The notes under the pieces were generated by a model, which saw nothing but the letters and a program-made list of their open reading frames with translations, had not been told where the DNA came from and ran no database searches. Below are positions 1-7,304 of a stretch of DNA of 13,447 nt, piece after piece. Every line of letters begins with the position of its first letter. Position 1 is the stretch's first letter. The stretch is from an uncultured Ruminococcus sp. (GTDB taxonomy: Bacteria > Bacillota > Clostridia > Oscillospirales > Ruminococcaceae). Where the stretch lies: positions 1 to 13,447 of the forward strand of contig CAMWKY010000025.1 of the NCBI GenBank assembly GCA_947174965.1. The letters are read 5' to 3'. The translations under genes were made by a program, and so were the position numbers.

Positions 1-38
1 ATTTATCTTGATAATAAAAATATATGGAGTGATAATAA
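1..38 (+). other. Short 5' flank of ispG with its ribosome-binding site
   Basis: This is an AT-rich stretch before ispG. A GGAG ribosome-binding motif lies at 26-29, nine bases before the ATG at 39, and it supports that start. In the ispG frame a TGA occurs at 9-11, so the start cannot lie further upstream within the window. The segment may contain the tail of an upstream gene, but it is too short to tell. No promoter can be called with confidence. Confidence 0.5.
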
Positions 39-1076
39 ATGAGAGAAGTAAAAACTGTAAAAGTCGGGGATTGTGTTCTTGACGGAAAACATATATATAT
101 ACAGTCCATGCTGAACGCACGTTCTGACGATATTGACGGCAACGTGAAACAGGCTGTTGAACTTGAAAAAGCTGGCTGTGAGATTATCCGTGTAGCTGTT
201 CCCGATATGGAGGCAGTCCGTCTTATTCCTGCAATAAAAGATGCAGTGAAAATTCCGCTTGTTGCCGATATTCATTTTGACTATCGTCTTGCGATTGAAT
301 CAGCATCAGCAGGAGTTGACAAAATACGCATAAATCCAGGAAATATAGGCAGTATGGACAGAGTAAAAGCTGTTGTTGATGCCTGCCGTGCAAGAAATCT
401 CCCTATAAGAATAGGTGTAAATTCAGGCTCGCTTGAAAAGGAACTTCTTGTAAAATACGGCTCGCCAACTCCTGAAGCACTTGTTGAAAGTGCAATGAAT
501 CACGCAAAACTGCTTGAAAAGTTTGATTTTGATGATATTGTCATATCAATAAAATCATCTGATGTAAATAAAATGATAGCATCATACAGACTTGCTGCTG
601 AAAAGTGCAGTTATCCGCTGCATCTCGGAGTAACAGAAGCAGGAACTGAACGCATGGGACTTATAAAATCCGCTGTCGGAATCGGTTCACTTCTTTGTGA
701 CGGTATTGGCGAAACTATCCGTGTATCGCTTACTGATGAGCCTGTCAAGGAAATTTCCGCAGCTATAGATATTCTGAAATGTATCGGCAAAAGAAAAGGT
801 GTAAAAATAGTATCATGTCCGACTTGTGGGCGTACAAGAATTGACCTTATCAGAACGGCTAAAAAAGTAGAGGAAGCTTTGAAAAATTCGGATAAGGATA
901 TAACTGTTGCTGTAATGGGCTGTATTGTAAACGGACCTGGAGAGGCAAGAGAAGCTGACATAGGAATTGCAGGCGGAAACGGTTGTGCAGTTATATTCAG
1001 AAAAGACGGTTTACAGCGTAAAATAGATGAAAAGGATATTATAACGGAACTTTTGGCGGAGGTTGAAAAGCTGTAA
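39..1076 (+). CDS. ispG: 4-hydroxy-3-methylbut-2-enyl diphosphate synthase (IspG/GcpE)
   Basis: IspG is a cytoplasmic [4Fe-4S] enzyme of the MEP isoprenoid pathway. It reduces methylerythritol cyclodiphosphate to HMBPP, which IspH then uses. The protein has 345 residues, usual for the two-domain bacterial form that lacks the large plant insert. The N-terminal part (about 1-240) fits the TIM-barrel domain, with the family stretches VADIHFDYRLA and KIRINPGNIG. The C-terminal iron-sulfur domain shows the ligand pattern C260-P-T-C263 followed by C295 and E302 in GCIVNGPGEA, which are the three Cys and one Glu that bind the cluster in this family. The ATG at 39 has a GGAG nine bases upstream. The stop codon shares one base with the polC start, so the two are probably co-transcribed. 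In many Firmicutes ispG sits beside dxr/rseP and polC; the genes before it lie outside the window. It appears complete. Confidence 0.97.
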   Translation: MREVKTVKVGDCVLDGKHIYIQSMLNARSDDIDGNVKQAVELEKAGCEIIRVAVPDMEAVRLIPAIKDAVKIPLVADIHFDYRLAIESASAGVDKIRINPGNIGSMDRVKAVVDACRARNLPIRIGVNSGSLEKELLVKYGSPTPEALVESAMNHAKLLEKFDFDDIVISIKSSDVNKMIASYRLAAEKCSYPLHLGVTEAGTERMGLIKSAVGIGSLLCDGIGETIRVSLTDEPVKEISAAIDILKCIGKRKGVKIVSCPTCGRTRIDLIRTAKKVEEALKNSDKDITVAVMGCIVNGPGEAREADIGIAGGNGCAVIFRKDGLQRKIDEKDIITELLAEVEKL

Positions 1077-4000
1077 TGCAGATTAATTTATCAGAATTTC
1101 TGAAAGAATACTGTTCAGATATTCCCGAATCTATGCGGAACGGCAGTTTGTTTAAGATTACGTATTCCGAAAATCTCCGAAAATTTTCTTTGTATGTTCG
1201 TTTTGACAATATTATAAAAGCAACTGATATAATCAACACCGAAAAAACTTTGGCAGATTCTATAAATGCCGAAAATATCAGGATAAAGCCACGATATGAC
1301 AAAAGTATTTTTTCGACTGAATCCATTCCCGATTTATTGCAGTTTCTCAAAAGATATGTACCGCTTGTAAATGGTTTTCTTGATGATGCAGATTTCAGCA
1401 TAGACGGCGAAATCATCAACATTACGCTGAAACACGGCGGACTTGATATGCTGAAACAGTGCAGGTTTACAACCAGATTTTCACAGCTTATATATAGTCA
1501 GTTCGAAATGAAAATGACAGTAAATCTTATTGGCGGAGAAACAATGAGCAATGAGGATTATGACAAATTAACACAGAAAATAATTGAGTCAATACCTGCC
1601 GATATAACTCCGCCACCGAAAACTGCTGAAAATGCACAGAATGAGAAAGAAACAGCCATTGCATCAATAAAATCTCAAGAAATTGATATTTCTTTTCTTG
1701 ATAAAGATTTTGACAAAGATTCAGCAGAACTTGTTTTCGGAAAACCGATTCACAAAACTACTGAAGCAATTGCAGAAGCATTGCAGAAAGAGAAGGAAAT
1801 TATTACAGTTGTCGGAGATATTTTTGCAGTTGAAGTCAAGGAACTGAAATCGGATAAAACAGTTGTAACATACAGCATCACCGACTACAGTGGTTCTGTA
1901 ATGGTGAAAATTTTTGCTAAAACTGCCGATACTGCAACAATTGAAAAGCTTACATTAAAAAAAGGTACAACAATTCTTGTATCGGGAAAAATAGACTATG
2001 ATAACTATGCACATGATTTCTGTATAAATTTTCCGTCTATTGTAAAAGTAAAGAGAATACCGAAAATGGACAATGCTCCGAAAAAGAGGGTTGAACTGCA
2101 CTGCCACACCAATATGTCTGCTATGGACGCTGTAACCGACCCTGTAACACTGATAAAACGTGCGGCATCATGGGGTCATCAGGCTATGGCAATTACAGAC
2201 CATGGGTGTGTACAGGCGTTCCCTGACTGTATGTATAATATGCCTGATAATTTCAAGGTGATATATGGTTGTGAAGCGTATGTTGTCAATGATATTGACA
2301 GAAAAATGATTCTCAAAAAGCCCGATTCAAGAACATTCAATGATGAAGTTATTGTTTTTGACGTTGAAACAACAGGATTGAGCTTTAAAAATGACAGACT
2401 TACAAATATTGCAGGTGTAAAAGTCCGCAATATGCAGATTGTAGACGATATTAACATTTATGTGAATCCCGAAAAGCATATTCCCGAAAAAATAATAGAA
2501 CTTACAGGAATTACTGATGAGATGGTTAAAGATGCTCCGAAAGAAGCAGAGGCACTTAGACAGTTTATGGAGTTCTGCGGAGATAATCCGGTACTCGTCG
2601 CACACAATGCCGATTTTGATACTACAATGATTAATGAGGTATGCAGACGAAATAACATAGAGTTCAGCTATAATTATATCGATACGCTTATAATCTGTCA
2701 GGCTATGTTTCCCGATTCAAAACATAAACTGGATAATATGGCAAAAATTCTGAAGTTAGGCAGTTTCAATCATCACAGAGCAGATGAAGATGCAATTATT
2801 CTTGCAAAAATTTACATAGAACTGTTGAATCGTTTGATTATCAATAAAAATTACAGCCAGTTAGAACAGTTGAACGGACTTATTGATGATATTGAGGTCA
2901 AAAAGCTGAAATCATATCACCAGATTATACTTGTGCGGAATCAGGCAGGACTGAAAAATCTGTATAAGCTTGTATCAATAAGCAACCTTAACTACTTTTA
3001 CAAAAAACCCCTGATACCGAAATCCGTTCTTGAACAGCACAGAGAGGGTCTTATTTTTGGAAGTGCTTGTGAAGCAGGTGAACTTTTTCAGGCTATGATT
3101 GAAAAAAAATCCGAAAGTAAAATTGAAGAACTTGCAAAATTTTATGATTATCTTGAAATTCAGCCGATTTGCAATAATGAGTTTATGATTCGTGACGGTA
3201 AAGCAGAAAACATTGAGGAGTTGCAGGACTATAACAAGCGTATTATTGCATTAGGTGAAAAGCTGAATATTCCTGTATGTGCAACTTGTGATGTTCATTT
3301 CATTGACCCGAAAGACGCAGTATACAGAAAGATTATTCTTTCAGGTATGGGATTCAAAGATGCTGAAAATCAGGCAGAACTTTATTTCAGAACGACAGAA
3401 GAAATGCTGAAAGAATTTGAATATCTTGGCAAGGAAAAGGCGGAAGAAGTTGTTATCACAAATACAAATCTGATTGCAGATATGATTGAGGTGATACGAC
3501 CGATTCCAAAGGGTACTTTCACTCCGACCATTGAAGGAGCAGAAGATGAACTTATTAAAATAACGCATGACAAAGCTTATGAAGTATACGGAAATCCACT
3601 TCCTGAAATTGTTGAAAAACGTCTTGACCGTGAGTTATCATCTATCAACAAGCACGGATTTGCGGTGCTTTATATCATTGCACAGAAACTTGTGTGGAAA
3701 TCAGTTGAAAATGGCTATCTTGTCGGCTCTCGTGGCTCTGTCGGCTCGTCATTTGTTGCATCAATGGCTGGAATATCAGAGGTTAATCCGTTGCCACCGC
3801 ACTATGTATGCCCGAAATGCAAACACAGCGAATTTATCATGGACGGCTCTTTTGGTTCGGGATTTGATTTGCCTGAAAAAAAGTGTCCTAAGTGTAATTC
3901 TGATATGATTCGTGAGGGTCATGACATTCCTTTTGAGACTTTCCTCGGATTTGACGGCGACAAAGCTCCTGATATAGACCTTAATTTTTCAAATGAATAT

Positions 4001-5398
4001 CAGAAAAAAGCTCACAGATATACAGAAGAACTTTTCGGAAAATCCAACGTTTTCAAGGCTGGTACTATTTCAGCACTTGCGGAAAAAACTGCTCTCGGAT
4101 ATGTAAAGAGTTACTGCGAAAAAATGGGACTGACATACAATAACTGCGAGCTGACAAGGCTTTCAGTCGGCTGTACAGGAGTAAAGAAAACAACAGGTCA
4201 GCACCCTGGCGGTATGGTTGTTGTGCCGTCGAATTATGAGGTATACGACTTTACACCCGTTCAGCACCCTGCTGATTCTGATGAGGCAGATATTATTACA
4301 ACTCACTTTGATTTCAACTCCATGCACGATACAATACTTAAACTTGACGAACTTGGTCACGATGTGCCGACCTTATACAAGCATCTTGAAGATTTGACAG
4401 GCATGAAAATAAAGGATATTCCTTCGGCTGACCCTGAAGTATTAAAAATGTGTACCGACTGTTCCGTACTTGGAGTGACAGAGGAAGATATATACTGCAA
4501 AACAGGAAGTCTCGGCATACCTGAAATGGGTACAAAAATTACGATAGGTATGCTCCTTGATGCAAAGCCAACTAAATTCAATGATTTTTTGCAGTTTTCA
4601 GGACTCTCTCATGGTACTGACGTATGGGCAGGCAATGCAAAGGATTTGATTGACAACGGAATCTGTACGATTTCAGAAGTTATTGGAACTCGTGACAGCA
4701 TTATGACTTATCTGCTGTATAAAGGTGTTGAATCGCATATGGCTTTTCAGATTATGGAGTGGACAAGAAAAGGCAAAGCCCCGAAACAGTTTACAACTGA
4801 AATTATTGAGATGCTGAAAAATCACAATGTTCCTGAATGGTATATCGAAAGTTGTCTGAAAATCAAATATATGTTTCCTAAAGCTCATGCGGCAGCATAT
4901 ATAATGGCAGCAATGAAACTGGGCTGGTTTAAACTTTATAAACCGCTTGAATATTATTCGACTTTTTTTACAGTACGTGGTGAAGATTTTGATGCTGAAA
5001 TTGCATTAAAGGGCAAAGAAGCTGTCAGACAGAAAATAAATAATCTCAAAGAAATGGGTAAAAACATATCAAAAAAAGAAAGCGAATTGTATGAAATTCT
5101 CCTTATAGTCAATGAAATGCTTTCAAGAAATATTGAATTTCTGCCGATAAATATTTTCAAATCTCATGTTACTGATTATGTTATTGAGGATGGAAAATTA
5201 AGAATACCATTTTCCGCAATGCCGGGTGTTGGCGAATCGGCAGTAGAGAGGATATATAATGCCGTTAAGAGTAATGAATTTCTTTCGATAGAAGAATTTC
5301 AGAAACAGAGTGGTTTATCAAAAACTACAATTGAAATGTTGAAAACCATAGGTGCTTTTGGTGATTTGCCTGAATCTACACAAATGACATTCTTTTAA
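1076..5398 (+). CDS. polC: DNA polymerase III alpha subunit, Gram-positive PolC type
   Basis: PolC is the replicative polymerase of low-GC Gram-positives, with polymerase and 3'-5' proofreading activity in one chain. Its 1440 residues match the usual PolC length. In order I see an N-terminal region (1-230), an OB-fold region (about 235-335), and a PHP domain starting at VELHCHTNMS (339) and continuing at AITDHG (372). A DEDDh exonuclease is inserted in the PHP domain (D429 and E431 in FDVETTGL, D515 in HNADFD, H567 and D572). The PHP domain resumes near CDVHFI (738-743). A zinc ribbon follows (C912, C915, C937, C940), then the palm with catalytic D966 and D968 in PDIDLNFS and D1091 in KLDELGHD. 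The last five residues, QMTFF (1436-1440), fit a sliding-clamp-binding motif. The start overlaps the ispG stop (TAATG). Its nearest GGAGG (1058-1062) is 13 bases away, rather far, so translation may depend on coupling to ispG. All key residues are present. Confidence 0.98.
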   Translation: MQINLSEFLKEYCSDIPESMRNGSLFKITYSENLRKFSLYVRFDNIIKATDIINTEKTLADSINAENIRIKPRYDKSIFSTESIPDLLQFLKRYVPLVNGFLDDADFSIDGEIINITLKHGGLDMLKQCRFTTRFSQLIYSQFEMKMTVNLIGGETMSNEDYDKLTQKIIESIPADITPPPKTAENAQNEKETAIASIKSQEIDISFLDKDFDKDSAELVFGKPIHKTTEAIAEALQKEKEIITVVGDIFAVEVKELKSDKTVVTYSITDYSGSVMVKIFAKTADTATIEKLTLKKGTTILVSGKIDYDNYAHDFCINFPSIVKVKRIPKMDNAPKKRVELHCHTNMSAMDAVTDPVTLIKRAASWGHQAMAITDHGCVQAFPDCMYNMPDNFKVIYGCEAYVVNDIDRKMILKKPDSRTFNDEVIVFDVETTGLSFKNDRLTNIAGVKVRNMQIVDDINIYVNPEKHIPEKIIELTGITDEMVKDAPKEAEALRQFMEFCGDNPVLVAHNADFDTTMINEVCRRNNIEFSYNYIDTLIICQAMFPDSKHKLDNMAKILKLGSFNHHRADEDAIILAKIYIELLNRLIINKNYSQLEQLNGLIDDIEVKKLKSYHQIILVRNQAGLKNLYKLVSISNLNYFYKKPLIPKSVLEQHREGLIFGSACEAGELFQAMIEKKSESKIEELAKFYDYLEIQPICNNEFMIRDGKAENIEELQDYNKRIIALGEKLNIPVCATCDVHFIDPKDAVYRKIILSGMGFKDAENQAELYFRTTEEMLKEFEYLGKEKAEEVVITNTNLIADMIEVIRPIPKGTFTPTIEGAEDELIKITHDKAYEVYGNPLPEIVEKRLDRELSSINKHGFAVLYIIAQKLVWKSVENGYLVGSRGSVGSSFVASMAGISEVNPLPPHYVCPKCKHSEFIMDGSFGSGFDLPEKKCPKCNSDMIREGHDIPFETFLGFDGDKAPDIDLNFSNEYQKKAHRYTEELFGKSNVFKAGTISALAEKTALGYVKSYCEKMGLTYNNCELTRLSVGCTGVKKTTGQHPGGMVVVPSNYEVYDFTPVQHPADSDEADIITTHFDFNSMHDTILKLDELGHDVPTLYKHLEDLTGMKIKDIPSADPEVLKMCTDCSVLGVTEEDIYCKTGSLGIPEMGTKITIGMLLDAKPTKFNDFLQFSGLSHGTDVWAGNAKDLIDNGICTISEVIGTRDSIMTYLLYKGVESHMAFQIMEWTRKGKAPKQFTTEIIEMLKNHNVPEWYIESCLKIKYMFPKAHAAAYIMAAMKLGWFKLYKPLEYYSTFFTVRGEDFDAEIALKGKEAVRQKINNLKEMGKNISKKESELYEILLIVNEMLSRNIEFLPINIFKSHVTDYVIEDGKLRIPFSAMPGVGESAVERIYNAVKSNEFLSIEEFQKQSGLSKTTIEMLKTIGAFGDLPESTQMTFF

Positions 5399-5399
5399 C

Positions 5400-5428
5400 T
5401 TGACTTTATCGCATTATTATGTTATCAT
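5400..5428 (+). promoter_or_regulatory. Predicted sigma-A promoter of the his operon
   Basis: A -35 box TTGACT (5400-5405) and a -10 box TATCAT (5423-5428) are separated by 17 bases, and each matches the consensus at five of six positions. TG at 5420-5421 gives an extended -10 (TGtTATCAT). The expected start of transcription is about 5434-5436. The -35 box begins one base after the polC stop, so there is no room for a terminator between the genes. The resulting leader of about 45 bases is too short for a T-box or peptide-leader attenuator. This is a prediction from motif and spacing only. Confidence 0.75.
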
Positions 5429-5440
5429 ATTACCATGTTA

Positions 5441-5456
5441 GCACACTAAAGTGTGC
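5441..5456. promoter_or_regulatory. Palindrome GCACACTAAAGTGTGC, candidate repressor operator for his genes
   Basis: This is a perfect inverted repeat with 7-base arms (GCACACT / AGTGTGC) around a central AA. It lies about 6 to 21 bases after the predicted transcription start and just before the hisZ ribosome site. That is a typical place for a repressor to block initiation or early elongation. No T-run follows, so it is not an intrinsic terminator. TrpR-related repressors (HisR/YerC) have been proposed to control his genes in Firmicutes and are a reasonable candidate, but I cannot confirm their motif from memory. In RNA it could also form a small hairpin in the leader. Confidence 0.55.
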
Positions 5457-5467
5457 ATTAATAAGAC

Positions 5468-5475
5468 AGAGGAGG
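5468..5475 (+). promoter_or_regulatory. Strong ribosome-binding site of hisZ
   Basis: AGAGGAGG ends five bases before the ATG at 5481. It fixes that ATG as the hisZ start instead of the in-frame GTG at 5451, which lies inside the palindrome and would leave this ribosome site within the coding region. Confidence 0.85.
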
Positions 5476-5480
5476 CTACT

Positions 5481-6680
5481 ATGAAAAATTATGAGTTAAT
5501 CACTCCGGAGGGTACTAAGGATTTGCTTTTCGGTGAGTGTATTGTAAGACGAAAAATAGAAAATGAACTGCTTAAACTTTTCAAAAGCAGAGGTTACAGC
5601 GAAATTATAACAACAGGACTTGAATTTTTTGATGTATTCAATCAGAAATCACGCTATTTTTCACAGGAAACATTATACAAAATGACCGACAGCAAGGGCA
5701 GGCTTGTTGTTATGCGTCCTGATTCAACAATGCCTATAGCAAGAGTTGTTGCAACACGTCTCCGTGATGCTGTACTGCCGTTGAAATTATGCTATAATCA
5801 GACTGTTTACAGAAATGAATCTGCATTAAAGGGCAGAAGTGATGAAATTGTACAGGCAGGAATTGAGCTTATTGGCTCACAAATGAAAATTGCAGACCTT
5901 GAAGTTATTTCAACTGCTGTTGATTCTCTCAATGCTTTCGGCATGGAGTTTTCACTTGAAATAGGTCATATAGGTGTGTTCAAGGCTCTTGTTGACAGAC
6001 TTGAAGCTGACGACAAGGACAAAGACTATATCCGCAAGCTTATCGAAAACAAGAATTTCCCCGCACTTAATGATTTTCTTGATACATTCGGCAACAACCC
6101 TATAACATCAGCACTTAAAAAACTTCCCGCACTTTTCGGTGGTGAAGAAGTTTTTGAAAAGGCAGAGGAATTTATTCCTGACGAAAATGTCAAGCGTATT
6201 CTTGATGAACTTCGTGATATTTATGTTTCTGTTGCTGAATTATGCGGAAATGATGGCAATATTACTGTTGATTTAGGTCTTGTAAACAAGACTGACTATT
6301 ACACAGGTCTTATCATAAAGGGCTATCTTAAGGGACATGGTGAGGAAGTTATTTCAGGTGGTCGCTATGATAAGCTTATTGCGGAGTTCGGATATGACGT
6401 GCCAGCTGTAGGATTTGCAGTAAATGTTGATGCTATCTCAAAAGTTGTGGAGAAAAGCGGAATCCTGCCAACTTTAAGCGGTGCAGATGCAATTGTCTTT
6501 GCGGAGGAAGGCTATGAAGTTCTTGCAATAAAGAAAGCAAAGGAACTTCGTGAGCAGGGACTTGTTGTTGAAAACGCACTTTTTGATGATATTGAGTCCG
6601 TCCGTGAATATGCAAAAGAAAGAAAAATTGCAAGAGTTGTTGTGATTGACAGCGATGAGGAGGACAAAATTTATGAATAA
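5481..6680 (+). CDS. hisZ: ATP phosphoribosyltransferase regulatory subunit HisZ
   Basis: HisZ is a paralogue of histidyl-tRNA synthetase without aminoacylation activity. It pairs with short-form HisG to make the first enzyme of histidine synthesis and to bring histidine feedback control. The protein has 399 residues. The class II synthetase core is visible: a motif-2 region with YRNES and GRSDEIVQAGIE, and near the end a GGRYDKL motif. The HisRS signature RGLDYYTG appears here as NKTDYYTG (269-276), without the arginine needed by true synthetases, which favours HisZ over HisRS. A tail of about 65 residues (335-399) resembles a shortened HisRS anticodon-binding domain. The gene directly after it is the short HisG, its obligate partner, overlapping by 8 bases. 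The ATG at 5481 is chosen because of the AGAGGAGG five bases before it. It is first in the his operon and probably transcribed from the promoter at 5400-5428. Confidence 0.93.
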   Translation: MKNYELITPEGTKDLLFGECIVRRKIENELLKLFKSRGYSEIITTGLEFFDVFNQKSRYFSQETLYKMTDSKGRLVVMRPDSTMPIARVVATRLRDAVLPLKLCYNQTVYRNESALKGRSDEIVQAGIELIGSQMKIADLEVISTAVDSLNAFGMEFSLEIGHIGVFKALVDRLEADDKDKDYIRKLIENKNFPALNDFLDTFGNNPITSALKKLPALFGGEEVFEKAEEFIPDENVKRILDELRDIYVSVAELCGNDGNITVDLGLVNKTDYYTGLIIKGYLKGHGEEVISGGRYDKLIAEFGYDVPAVGFAVNVDAISKVVEKSGILPTLSGADAIVFAEEGYEVLAIKKAKELREQGLVVENALFDDIESVREYAKERKIARVVVIDSDEEDKIYE

Positions 6681-7302
6681 ACCGATAAGAATTGCACTTA
6701 CAAAGGGCAGACTTGAAAAAGATACTGTTGCTTTACTTGAAAAGCTTGGTTTTGATTGCACAGCCGTTCACGAAAAAGGCAGAAAGCTTATACTTCCTGT
6801 TCCTGATGCAAATATGGAGGTTGTACTTGCAAAGGCAAATGACGTTATAACATACGTTGAACATGGTGTATGTGATATGGGCGTTGTCGGAAAAGACACT
6901 ATCATGGAAATGAAAGGAAAATTCTTTGAACTTGTTGACCTTGGTTTCGGCAAGTGCAGATTTGCCCTTGCAACTAAAAAAGGCTACGACTTCTACAGAG
7001 GTTACGGAGTAAAGACAATTGCTACAAAATATCCGAATGTTGCAAGAAGTTTCTTTGAGAAAAAAGGCATGGACACTGAAATCATCAAAATAGAGGGTTC
7101 TGTTGAACTTGCTCCGCTTCTCAGTCTTGCTGATGGTATCGTTGATATTGTTGAGACCGGTACAACTCTCAAAGAAAACGGCTTGGAAGTTATTGAAGAT
7201 GTTGCACCTGTTTCGGCAAGACTTATTGTTAATACTGTAAGTCTGAAAATGCGTCATGCTGAAATTGAGCGACTTATTACACTTATAGAGGAGAATATTT
7301 GA
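6673..7302 (+). CDS. hisG: ATP phosphoribosyltransferase catalytic subunit, short form (HisG)
   Basis: HisG condenses ATP with PRPP to give phosphoribosyl-ATP, the committed and feedback-controlled first step of histidine synthesis. At 209 residues it is the short form (HisG-S), which lacks the C-terminal regulatory domain of the long form and works only with HisZ. The N-terminus IRIALTKGRLEKD, the middle DMGVVGKDT and the PRPP-binding stretch DIVETGTTL (158-166) are clear family signatures. The start at 6673 is chosen because GAGGAGG (6657-6663) lies nine bases upstream and the protein then begins MNKPIRIALTKG, as expected. An in-frame ATG at 6646 would add nine residues with no family match. 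It overlaps the end of hisZ by 8 bases, which implies translational coupling and balanced amounts of the two subunits. Confidence 0.96.
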   Translation: MNKPIRIALTKGRLEKDTVALLEKLGFDCTAVHEKGRKLILPVPDANMEVVLAKANDVITYVEHGVCDMGVVGKDTIMEMKGKFFELVDLGFGKCRFALATKKGYDFYRGYGVKTIATKYPNVARSFFEKKGMDTEIIKIEGSVELAPLLSLADGIVDIVETGTTLKENGLEVIEDVAPVSARLIVNTVSLKMRHAEIERLITLIEENI

Positions 7303-7304
7303 AA

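Noticed and set aside
3567..3908. 113-codon + strand frame inside polC
   Set aside because: It is out of frame within the conserved PolC zinc-ribbon region and the product has no plausible features.
5441..5456. Palindrome as a terminator of polC
   Set aside because: It is followed by ATTAATAAGA, not a T-run, and it lies after the predicted his transcription start. An operator role fits better.
5429..5480. T-box or his leader-peptide attenuator before hisZ
   Set aside because: Only about 45 leader bases are available and no run of His codons or T-box structure is visible.
5451..5480. GTG at 5451 as the hisZ start
   Set aside because: It lies inside the palindrome, lacks an upstream ribosome site and would place the strong AGAGGAGG within the coding region.
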